16,720 nucleotides of DNA from Spirogloea muscicola (Eukaryota > Streptophyta > Zygnematophyceae > Spirogloeales > Spirogloeaceae): contig WELB01000234.1 of assembly GCA_009602725.1 (NCBI GenBank), positions 42,559 through 59,278 on the forward strand, read 5' to 3'. The position numbers and the translations under genes are program-made. Numbering within the stretch: position 1 is the stretch's first letter; each line of letters starts with the position of its first letter. A model generated the notes under the pieces. The model was not told the origin of the DNA. It was given only the letters and a program-made list of their open reading frames with translations, and ran no database searches. Of the stretch, positions 9,422-16,720 are shown in pieces.

Positions 9422-9942
9422 AAGACTTCGTCCCAAATGGCATCAGCTCAGACCTACCTTAAGGTCTACCACGAACTAGAAATTCTCAAAAAGGCTGGAT
9501 TTGCAGAGTAGATGTGTGAAGTGTCCAGCAGGGTAAGCCTGCTGCTCAATCGCAGATTCGATTTTGTTTGACAGGAGGGTTACTGTTGGATGGCATGTTA
9601 GACATGCGTCTGCTTATGACGTCATCCTGAAACTGGTTCCAGAAGTGGTCACACGTACTGTCCTAGAAGCCTCAGCACTATTGAGGCTTATGATGGTGCT
9701 CGCCCACATTGACATGAAGTGCCGTAGAGGCACTGAAAACCCGGGGCTCAATGACGCGTCTTTCGGATTCGAGAGTAGGGCATGCGAAGTAGCTTAGTAG
9801 TAGGCTGTTTCTACTTCCAGACTGCTAGTCCATGTAGCTGTCTCTGACGGCGCTACAGTCAGCCTCTGTGCTGTGCATGCAAAAATTAGTTATCACCATA
9901 CTGTATAACAATCTCTATATTCATTCATTTCATTCTATTCTC

Positions 9943-9990
9943 TGGGGTGGCCACCCACAGCCATCGCCCTCAACTGCAAGAGTCTTTCTC
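9943..9990 (-). repeat. Dispersed repeat family, partial copy g
   Basis: On the plus strand it reads GGTGGCCACCCACAGCCATC followed by GCCCTC, matching the right half of the family consensus (GGGCTGGCCTYTCACAGCCATCGCCCC). The left half is not recognisable. Confidence 0.5.
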
Positions 9991-9992
9991 TC

Positions 9993-10011
9993 TTTTGACG
10001 CAATGTCAAAA
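9993..10011. other. Perfect hairpin TTTTGAC-(5)-GTCAAAA
   Basis: A 7-bp perfect inverted repeat with a 5-nt loop lies in the intergenic region, immediately left of a TTGACCCG motif (10014-10021). Function unknown. Confidence 0.5.
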
Positions 10012-10443
10012 ACTTGACCCGTCCTGCTGCACCAGACACCACCCAGCGAATGCACCTCCCTCAGGTGATACTCTGGAAGATTGAAATAACGCATAAGTCA
10101 CAAGGATAGCAGTAGTCCTCGAGAAATGAGTGTAATCAATAATGGACGGAATCATACCTTCCGCTCCACCCCCCTCCCCCCGCTTTGGCTGTTTAAGTCC
10201 TCGTTTCCTCACTCTCCTTCAGGACATTGCCCATCTAGGCTACACACAACATGCAGATGTGTTCCCGGCTGAGATGGGCTGGCCAGCTGCATATCTGTTG
10301 TTCTTGCGACGTCGAGTTTCGGCCTGTTTGCAGCGTGCTCAGGCTAGTGCCTTGCACCAGAAAGCTGGGCGAGCTCTAGTAGGTGGCAGAAGGGCTCCGT
10401 TCCTGGCATCTAGTAATCATGCATCGAGTAGTGACCTTTATTT

Positions 10444-10470
10444 TTGACCCGTGGTTATTGAGCGGGTCAA
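10444..10470. other. Perfect hairpin TTGACCCG-(11)-CGGGTCAA
   Basis: An 8-bp perfect inverted repeat with an 11-nt loop. Its left arm repeats the TTGACCCG at 10014-10021, so 10014-10470 is bounded by inverted TTGACCCG ends. Confidence 0.5.
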
Positions 10471-10558
10471 TCTGCTGTAGGTTATGTAGATTTTTAGATG
10501 TGCTTGCCTTTGTACCTGGCCATTTGGCCTACATTTCTTTCTAATACACGATCTTTTC

Positions 10559-11204
10559 TCATACTGGAAGAGTCACTCTATTTGAGTTCACTGCAGCTAC
10601 TACAACAGCCAGCCCATCAACAAACCCAGCCCCAATGTCACGATGAGTATTTAGGCGAGATGGTGATGAGCTGCTCAGCTCGCGCGAGATTGTAAGCATT
10701 GCCCTTCCCATCTGTGTGGCACCCTGAATAGATGATTCGAATGACGCTAAGGCCTCCAGAGCCACTAGCTATGAGAACCCACATGCCCCTCTCCAGAATG
10801 TCACACACACATGAAAATGAGTTGAAGCGGTCGGGCCCTCTGACATCCAAGGCAAAATGGGGAACGAGAGAAGAAGCTCTCTAAAAGGAGGCGATGGGTG
10901 TGGAAGACCGCGAAGAAGAGGCTCTTTACATCTCCCCAAATGGGGCGAAGGCTGTGGAAGGCCAGCCAGAATGGTTTGGACAAGGTAGAGGGGCTGGAAA
11001 GCGCCTTGAGTGGCGATGGCGTGGCTGGAGATCCCCGCTCACCTCGCCTGCCGCGCTGCTGTTGGTGACGGGCATTGCAGGCGCGCTGCAGCGCATGCGG
11101 CTCGGCCGCACGACGTTCTTCCACACAAGGTCAATCTGAGGAGGCAGGTCAGTGGCTAAGAAAGCCCCGACTGTCGGCTCTCCGGAAGCGCGCGCCTCGT
11201 CCAT
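10559..11204 (-). CDS. Possible two-exon gene for a 123-residue protein of unknown function
   Basis: Exon 1 is 11204-11043 on the minus strand: ATG, 54 codons beginning MDEARASGEPTVGAFLATDL, containing IDLVWKNVVRPSRMRCSAP, and ending at a strong donor GAG|gtgagc in phase 0. Exon 2 is best read as 10768-10559 (69 codons plus TGA) after an acceptor ctcatag; it contains SSIQGATQMGRAMLTISREL and DIGAGFVDGLAVVVAAVNSN. The join keeps frame. The first exon is GC-rich like the other first exons of the window. I do not recognise the protein; it has no signal peptide or clear membrane segment beyond a mildly hydrophobic stretch near the end. An alternative acceptor near 10788 gives another frame (RGMWVLIASGSGGLSVIR...) ending at about 10638, so the second exon is uncertain. 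The intron contains one full and one partial copy of the dispersed repeat. Confidence 0.4.
10886..11004 (+). repeat. Dispersed repeat family, copy a with a partial second copy h, inside an intron
   Basis: Copy a (about 10942-11004) contains GGGGCGAAGGCTGTGGAAGG, CCAGCC and ACAAGGTAGAGGGG. A degenerate partial copy h (about 10886-10915) reads GGCGATGGGTGTGGAAGACC just upstream. Both lie in the intron of the 123-residue minus-strand gene; read on the sense strand of that gene, each has the acceptor-like end (TTCCACAGCC, TTCCACACCC). Confidence 0.6.
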
Positions 11205-11309
11205 GCTGGTCCTTGATCGTGCTCTGGTGAATTGGGATGTCTTTGTCCTCGCTGCGAGGCAGCGGCCGTCGACGCCCCGTGTGCGTACGCGCCGTCGGCA
11301 CCAAGACTG

Positions 11310-11376
11310 CTCCCCTGCTTTACAAAACCTTCGGACCTTGTCCATTCCCTTCTGGGCTGGCCTCTCATAGCCATCT
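11310..11376 (-). repeat. Dispersed repeat family, copy b
   Basis: On the plus strand the copy reads CTTCGGACCTTGTCCATTCC, then CTTCTGGGCTGGCCTCTCAT and AGCCATC. This is one of the copies closest to the consensus. It ends in a pyrimidine-rich tract and TAG, like a splice acceptor for a plus-strand gene. Confidence 0.7.
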
Positions 11377-12831
11377 CGGCTATCGGCCGCGCAGGCCGAG
11401 GCTGTTAGGTGACCAAGCCTTCTGCCAGCTGGGCGGGGTGCCTGGCAGACGCAGACCATCTGCAGGGATTGAGCGGCTGCTACTACTGAAGGGTCCCTGC
11501 AGAAGCCAGCCGAGTGCATGCACATGAAGACTTTGGCGTGCTTCTAAGATCTGCAAGCCGCAGGCTTGAAGTAGGGCTTTCTCAAGTAAACCCGTGTCAG
11601 CAATCGGCTGTCGGGTGCGCTGAGGGGAGGGAGAGGGACCCTGCTGCGCAGTTTAGAGGCTGCTGCAAGGGCGCGACCGGCAGGGCAGGCGGGCGCGGCC
11701 TTGCTGGGGAGGCTGCGCTACGCTCATCCCGCATCCGCAGGCACGGCAGCCAGATAGCTCCTAGCTGCACCGGTGGGCGCAGGGATGCCACCGGCCCAGC
11801 ACGGCAAACCTGCACTCCAAGTCATTACGCTCTGTTCCTTTGGTGGAGAAGGCCGACCCAAGCCACTGCACAGAATTGGTGCGAGCAGCACAAAAGTAGA
11901 AAGTGTTGCGGCAGGAACGGTGCCACCAGAGGAGGTCGATGACAGCACAGTACGCACCGGCAATCGATAAGTATGAAAGCTCAGCAGCCGTGAGCAGCGG
12001 GCTGGAATAAGACGGACCGGTGCATGGATATGAGATAGTCAGCAGAAGTCCGAGTCAGCATATCATGCATGACCAGCCCAAAGGTGCAGCAGAGGTGAGC
12101 AACTGCTGCCACGACACTGACAAGCATGTACTAGGCGCAACACAGCCACTAGCCCTATTGGGCTTCCCTCAATCTTGTCCTGGCATTTCACAGTCGCCAT
12201 TTCCTATAAAAGCTTCTGTTATTATGACACGCCTCGCACAGCAGCCCGTCGGACTACTTGCAGGCACATTCAGCAGTCCATCATGCACTCAAATGTGGGC
12301 GGCGGCAGGGCATCAGTGCAAAAGATTGCCCCCCTCTGCAGCAGCCATCCAGCGCCCCACCACTCCACACACCCTCACGTCTTATTTCCTCAGCTTGGAC
12401 GGGCGAGCTCTAGACATTGTGGATCCACTTCTTCTGCAGTACGGCTATTGACAGGAAAGGTTGGTCCAGATTGGTACATCTTTTGGTTTCACTATCACAA
12501 GCAACGATCTGGTGCCCAATCCTCTGTTGGGCAATTCAAGCTTCAATGCAATGGGCATATGCAAAGAAGGTGCCCAGCAGGTGCGCTGGAGCTCAACCCG
12601 GAGCCTTGATACTCAGCCTTTTAGGCCAGTGGCCACTGTTCGTGTTGTGCTATGTCGTCTTTGCGGCTGGCGAGCTCGCCACACCTTGACTCGGAGGACA
12701 CTGACCGCAGCCAAAATGAGCAGGTTGCTACTCAGGGTAAGCGTTCCAAGCGCAAACATGGCAAAGAGGCCCGCAGCCAAAAAGGTGAACAAGATCAACA
12801 GGGTGGTACTGCAGTGTTTCTAAAAGGTAGG

Positions 12832-12980
12832 GTTCCGGCCTGCTTTCCGGCCCCTTCGCCCCCTGTCCATTCTTTCGGGCTGACCTTTCACACATGGATG
12901 GAAGACTCTTTCAAGAAAGGGCGATGGCTGTAATTGGCCCAGAGACAGAATACACAAAGTTCAAAGGGGCCCAGAAAAGC
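12832..12980. repeat. Dispersed repeat family, copies f and c as an inverted pair
   Basis: Copy f (12832-12900, minus orientation; CCCCTTCGCCCCCTGTCCAT, TTCGGGCTGACCTTTCACAC) and copy c (12919-12980, plus orientation; GGGCGATGGCTGTAATTGGC, ACAAAGTTCAAAGGGGCCC) are head-to-head with about 20 nt between them. They could form an imperfect hairpin. Confidence 0.6.
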
Positions 12981-13167
12981 GTTAACACATACTGCGACTC
13001 AAGTGGCCACTGGTGCTCAATGTCCCCTATTGAGCTGCAGGTCAGAGAACGTCTTCGGGTAGCGGGTTCTCTGTCTGCCACATAAACTTGCTTCTGTTTC
13101 ACAGCCCCCGCCCGTTCGGCAGAGCTTGCTTACTTCGTTCTCAGGACAGAAGAAGGACGATGTCATG

Positions 13168-13240
13168 GAGGCAATGGCTGTGAGAGGCCAGCCCATCAAC
13201 AAGAATGAACAAAGTTCGAAGGGGCCAGGGAAAGTGCTGA
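13168..13240 (+). repeat. Dispersed repeat family, copy d
   Basis: The copy contains GCAATGGCTGTGAGAGGCCA, GCCCATC and ACAAAGTTCGAAGGGGCCAG. Similarity to copy c continues beyond the core for about 100 bp (TCAAGTRGC, CCCCTRTTGAGC, GCAGGT..GAGAA), so copies c and d belong to a tandem duplication with a period of about 250 bp. Confidence 0.65.
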
Positions 13241-13657
13241 AGCACACAGGAAATCAAGTAGCTACGGAACACTAAGTAACCCCTGTTGAGCAGCCGCAGG
13301 TTGGAGAAACTGGTTTCCGGGTCGCGGATCCCCTGGCAAGGGCAAACGAGCCGTAGGCAGATGAGGGTGCCCCGCAGTATGCGGACCATGCGCATCATGT
13401 GCGCCGTCGTGTGGGTGGCCTGACTGTCGTGTAGCGTCGGTAGGTGGGGGCCGACCCGATTTTGAGTTGGATGCCCGATACGATGGCGATCTGCGCCTCC
13501 AGAGATGCTGAGCCACCAGCCGAAAGATACGGAATTGGTGCCATGGCATCAGCCGCTGCGAAGAGGCAGGCGAATGAATGGGCAAGAGCGGGGCACGCTT
13601 CGTTGAGGACGAGTTGAGCTCATCCACAATTCTTTAACATACACGCATTCGGACAAA

Positions 13658-13722
13658 CGGGGCGAGGGCTGTGAAAAGCCAGCCCAATAAAAGCTGATAA
13701 GGTCCGAAGGGGGTCGAACAGG
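13658..13722 (+). repeat. Dispersed repeat family, copy e
   Basis: The copy contains GGGGCGAGGGCTGTGAAAAG, CCAGCCCA and AAGGTCCGAAGGGGGTCGAA. It lies about 450 bp upstream of the start codon of the EGF-like gene. Confidence 0.65.
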
Positions 13723-14175
13723 AATGGAACCCACACTAAGCAGATACCGTGTAGGAGAGTCACTCAGACTCAGAGGAGGGCAGTGGCGGGAGAGTGGCGA
13801 TTCGGGCCGACAGGATGCGGGATTGGGGGAGGGGTGGAGCATCCGGAGCTGGATGCCCTGCGGGGCTTGGCGACAGAGCGGGCCGCCCCGCGGGCCCACC
13901 CGGCAGGGGCAGCGGAACCGGCGCGGGAGGAGCGCCGCACGAGTGGGGGGGGCCCGCGGCCGGGATTCGCGGAAGCCGAGAGACGCGCGCACCCGGCGGC
14001 GCGGCGCGCGGCGCGCGGGGCGCTGAAAGATGCCAGATGCCGAGGCCCGTGGCGCCGCCGATGCTCCTCCCCGCCGGCATCTTCGCGCCCCCAGCCGGGC
14101 CCCGCGCGCCGCCGACAGCCCTAAAAGCCCAGGCCCCCCTCCCCCGCAAGCCAACAACCCCCCAGCCCCTCCCCC
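13723..14175 (+). promoter_or_regulatory. GC-rich promoter/leader of the EGF-like gene
   Basis: Base composition rises sharply to GC-rich from about 13780, as at the other gene starts in the window. Long open frames on both strands here have biased Arg/Gly/Pro/Ala composition and no motif, so I treat them as chance. The leader runs into a C-rich stretch directly before the ATG at 14176. No clear TATA box was seen. Confidence 0.4.
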
Positions 14176-16720
14176 ATGGCGGCGGCCGTGCGGCAGCCGC
14201 TGCCGGCGGCTCTGGCCGTCGCGGCGCTGCTGCTCGCCGCCTCCGCCGCCTTGGCCGCAGCCGACGCCCCCCGTACGGCCCGCGGCCCCCGCCCTCGCTG
14301 CCTCGCTGCTTCACCGTCCCCGCCTCTCCTCCTCCTGCATCCTTCCCCTGGCCCCGGCAGCTCGTGTCATCCTCAGCCAGCCAGGCCAGCTCCAGCCTCC
14401 CCCCCCACGGTAGCGGGCTACAATGCTGCACTGCTAACAGCTTCCATGTGCGCGCCCTGCCTGGCTGGGCTTGCCGCCCGCAGCTCCTCCAGCTCCCGAC
14501 GTGGTCATCCCACCGCCAGCTTGCCCCCCGGCAATCGGCAGCTGTGTGGTCGGGTCAGGCTGCTATGATGCAAGCTGCTCTTCTCAGTGCAGTAAGTGCT
14601 GCCTCATCTCAAATACTGCACCAGCACCAGTATATCATTCTCTGGGCCACTCGTTCTGGTTTGCGAGCTCACAGCAGCATTTGCCAGCTACTGCATGTGC
14701 ACGCAAAGGCCTCAGCCCCTGCTCTCTCACTATCCTCATCATTGCTGCAGTCTGTTTGAATGGTGCGTCCTGCGATGATGGACCTACGGGGACCGGTGTG
14801 TGCGACTGCTCCAAGGCTGGCCCTGGTTTCTTCAGTGGGGCCTTCTGCAATAACTGTGCCTTCAACTATGACTTCACCACAGGCTGCACTACGAGTGAGT
14901 ATTTCCTTCGTGCAACGTGCTCTTCGGACCGGAGTATCTCTGCGGAGTCTCAAACATGGCCGACACCGTGCTTGTACGACCTTCTCCAGTATCTGTACCT
15001 TCCTCTGTCACCTGCTGCCAGAGGTGGGGAGAAGTCTGTCTTTCTGATCAGCCTCCCCTGTCATCATGCAGTCATCGACCCCTGCACCGGGTCTGCCACG
15101 GTGGCCCCCAAGGACTGTGGCAGTGATGTCTGCACTTTCGTCTCGCCAGGAGTGGCTGTGTGTGGCCCTCTTCCTGTGGCTCCCGCGCCTGCTCCAGCTG
15201 TTATTGTTCCTCCAGCTCTGTGTCCTCCCCAGGATGGCTCTTGTGCAGTTGGATCGGGCTGCTATGGCACCGACTGCAGCTCGCAGTGCAGTAAGTTTCA
15301 TTGTGTGCCTTCCACTTTTAAGATTTACTCGCCTTGCCAGACTTCACTTTATGCATATTGCTGTCTGCGCGACAAATACTCAGCCTCTGCCATCGTACAA
15401 ATGTCGAGGCCTATTGCCCACCGGCTTCACAGCTGACATATGACTGCTGCGCTCCTACCTGCAGTTTGCCTTCATGGCGCCACTTGCAGCGATGGCCCAA
15501 GTGGGACCGGCATTTGCGACTGCACTACTGCTGGTCCTGGGCGGTTCAGCGGTGCCTTCTGCCAGAACTGCGTCTTCAACTATGACTTCTCCACTGGCTG
15601 TACAACGAGTATGTCATATCCCCAGCAAGCAAGTCCAAGCCTCATCAGGTTGAGATCAGTGTCTGTATAACAGAGACTGAGCAGCAAGCTGTTGCCACGT
15701 GCACTGTCCAGCACCTCCAACTCAGAATGTAGAGCTCTGATAAGCTGCGTAATATTTGATGGACAAGCAGTCATTGACCCCTGCACTGGCACGGACACGA
15801 TCCCCCCCAAGGACTGTGGCGATGAAGTCTGTACCTTCATCTCGCCTGGAGTGGCCGTCTGTGGCCCTCTCGCAGTAGCGCCAGCACCTGCTCCAATTGT
15901 TCAGCCGCCGCCACCTCTCTGCCCTCCAGCCGACGGCACTTGTACGCAGGGGTCTGGCTGCTATGGCACCAACTGTGCTCAACAATGCAGTGAGTGTTGC
16001 TGACTACCACTTCACAGAAGCGCATCCAGTCAGCCTCTCCTTAGTGGGCTCAGATAGCTGCCAGAGAGACCTCTTCCTTGTAGAGGAGAGGAATACAATG
16101 CCAGAGTTGCCATTTTTGCTCTATGAGAGACACTGACAGAAACAGTGACAGAGACACTGTTCCCTTGTGCGGTGTGTAGTTTGCCTCCATGGTGCAACAT
16201 GCTCTGATGGGCCTAGCGGCAGTGGCATATGCGATTGCTCGACTGCTGGGCCTGGATACTTCACAGGCGCCTTCTGCAACAACTGCGTTAACAACTACGA
16301 TTTCACCACAGGCTGCACGACAGGTATGCCCGGCAGCAGTGCAGATCTCTTTCATTGTCTGCATAGAGAAACGTGACACGCTGCCAGCAGGAGCTAGACC
16401 AGGCTGGCGGTACCCGTAAAGCTAAGAGCTAGGACAAGTGTCCTGCGCGCAGTGATTGATCCATGCCAAGCGACACCATACCAGCCGGCGCTCAACTGCA
16501 CGGTCCCCAAGTACCAGCAGTGTGTGTTCCAGTACCCAGGCAATGCCACCTGCGACTGCATTCCTCCCTACCAGCGGCGTGGTGGGCTTTGCCGCCTGCC
16601 TGCTCCGCCGCCACCGCCCCGCCCGCCTCCGCCTCCACCGAGGCCCCCCAGGCCTCCACCCCCGCCAAGGCCACCCCCGCCACCGCGCCCGCCTCCGCCG
16701 CCTCCCTCTCCGCCGCGCCC
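14176..16720 (+). CDS. Secreted EGF-like, cysteine-rich and proline-rich (extensin-like) protein, 3'-partial
   Basis: Likely a cell-wall or surface glycoprotein. Exons: 14176-14272, 14484-14591, 14751-14894, 15072-15290, 15465-15608, 15771-15989, 16180-16323 and 16453 to the window edge. All seven introns are phase 1. Exon 1 is a signal peptide (MAAAVRQPLPAALAVAALLL, then AASAALAAADA). Exons 3, 5 and 7 are each 144 nt and encode an EGF-like segment with seven Cys (CLHGATCSDGPSGTGICDC, then AGPG.FSGAFC.NC.FNYDF). Exons 4 and 6 are each 219 nt and encode a linker with nine Cys (IDPCTG, KDCG..VCTF.SPGVAVCGP, then a Pro/Ala/Val stretch, then CPP..GSC..GSGCYGT.C..QC); exon 2 (108 nt) equals the second half of that type. 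Exon 8 opens with VIDPC, has two N-glycosylation sequons (NCT, NAT) and two more Cys pairs, then runs into PPPPPRPPPPPP-type repeats that continue past the edge, as in hydroxyproline-rich glycoproteins. I see no pherophorin domain. The exact family is not recognised. Confidence 0.85.
14484..14894 (+). repeat. EGF-like module 1 (exons 2 and 3)
   Basis: Exon 2 carries the five-Cys CPP..GSC..GSGCY..C..QC half-linker and exon 3 the seven-Cys EGF-like segment. By hand alignment 37 of 48 residues of exon 3 match exon 5. The first half of the linker (IDPCTG to VCGP) is absent, so this is the founding or trimmed unit behind the signal peptide. Confidence 0.8.
15072..15608 (+). repeat. EGF-like module 2 (exons 4 and 5), full 121-codon unit
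   Basis: The unit is 219 + 144 nt of coding sequence with 16 Cys. It is spliced through phase-1 introns on both sides and between its two exons, so either exon or the pair can be added or skipped without a frameshift. Confidence 0.85.
15771..16323 (+). repeat. EGF-like module 3 (exons 6 and 7), full 121-codon unit
   Basis: The exon sizes are identical to module 2 (219 + 144 nt). By hand count 41 of 48 residues of exon 7 match exon 5. The introns around the units show no similarity that I can see, so the duplication is old while the exons are conserved. Confidence 0.85.

Larger units (their letters stand above)
9422..10558. other. Mostly non-coding region between convergent genes
   Basis: No exon chain with recognisable motifs was found. 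The stretch should hold the carrier 3' UTR; the first plus-strand TGTAA after the stop that I see is at 10131-10135, which is far. It contains a half copy of the dispersed repeat (9943-9990) and two hairpins (9993-10011 and 10444-10470). A plus-strand open frame at 10142-10447 and a minus one at 10006-10212 have no features beyond chance. Confidence 0.5.
11205..13640. other. Unresolved region with candidate plus-strand exons and repeat copies
   Basis: I could not build a convincing gene here. Candidate plus-strand pieces are: 11237 onward (MSLSSLRGSGRRRPVCVRAV, resembling a plastid transit peptide); about 11765-11970 (LQVITLCSFGGEGRPKPLHR, then VESVAAGTVPPEEVDD); about 11910-11982 in another frame (QYAPAIDKYESSAA before gtgagc); an exon ending at about 12093 (MHDQPKGAAE before gtgagc); a piece ending at the TGA at 12449-12451 (LDGRALDIVDPLLLQYGY); 12461-12740 (VQIGTSFGFTITSNDLVPNP); and a Lys/Gln-rich frame at 12652-12830 (GKRSKRKHGKEARSQ). 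Frames and phases do not chain uniquely. It may be one plus-strand gene transcribed away from the 123-residue gene, two genes, or decayed sequence. Repeat copies are listed separately. Confidence 0.3.

Noticed and set aside
13549-14431. Minus-strand open frames of 202 and 223 residues opposite the EGF-like gene start
   Set aside because: They are antisense to the signal-peptide exon and its GC-rich leader, with low-complexity Arg/Pro/Ala composition and no motif.
1-16720. tRNA, rRNA, CRISPR or bacterial operon content
   Set aside because: No cloverleaf, rRNA block or regular spacer array was seen, and all recognisable genes contain spliceosomal introns.

Overview
The window is nuclear DNA from a eukaryote, most likely a green alga (Chlorophyta; a trebouxiophyte is my guess, not shown). 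The evidence is protein-coding genes split by GT-AG introns, GC-rich 5' ends with more AT-balanced introns and 3' regions, plant-type gene families, and an extensin-like proline-rich secreted protein. I see no operons, Shine-Dalgarno sites, rRNA, tRNA or CRISPR. All exon models were assembled by hand from splice sites, reading-frame phase and family motifs. One undetermined base (n) lies at 6374.

Layout. (1) 1-1480, + strand: the end of a gene for a SlyD-like FKBP peptidyl-prolyl isomerase, five exons, 5' end outside the window. (2) 1481-2132: a diverged tandem duplication of about 245 bp between two convergent genes. (3) 2133-6062, - strand: an 11-exon gene for a seven-repeat RCC1 beta-propeller; its start codon is not resolved. 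(4) 6063-7012: a very GC-rich divergent promoter and leader region. (5) 7013-9421, + strand: a mitochondrial carrier of the dicarboxylate (DIC) type with unusually long inserts. (6) 9422-10558: mostly non-coding, with hairpins. (7) 10559-11204, - strand: a possible two-exon gene for a 123-residue protein I do not recognise. (8) 11205-13640: poorly resolved, with several candidate exons and a dispersed short repeat family (about eight copies in 9943-13722) whose copies end in a splice-acceptor-like sequence. (9) 13640-14175: GC-rich upstream region. (10) 14176 to the right edge, + strand: a gene for a secreted, cysteine-rich, EGF-like and proline-rich protein built from duplicated phase-1 exons of exactly 144 and 219 nt.

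The genes are unrelated housekeeping and cell-surface functions (protein folding, RCC1 signalling or scaffold, organelle transport, extracellular matrix) arranged convergently and divergently. The most interesting items are the modular EGF-like/proline-rich protein at the right edge, the repeat family at 9943-13722, and the enlarged carrier that has lost a conserved helix-6 arginine.
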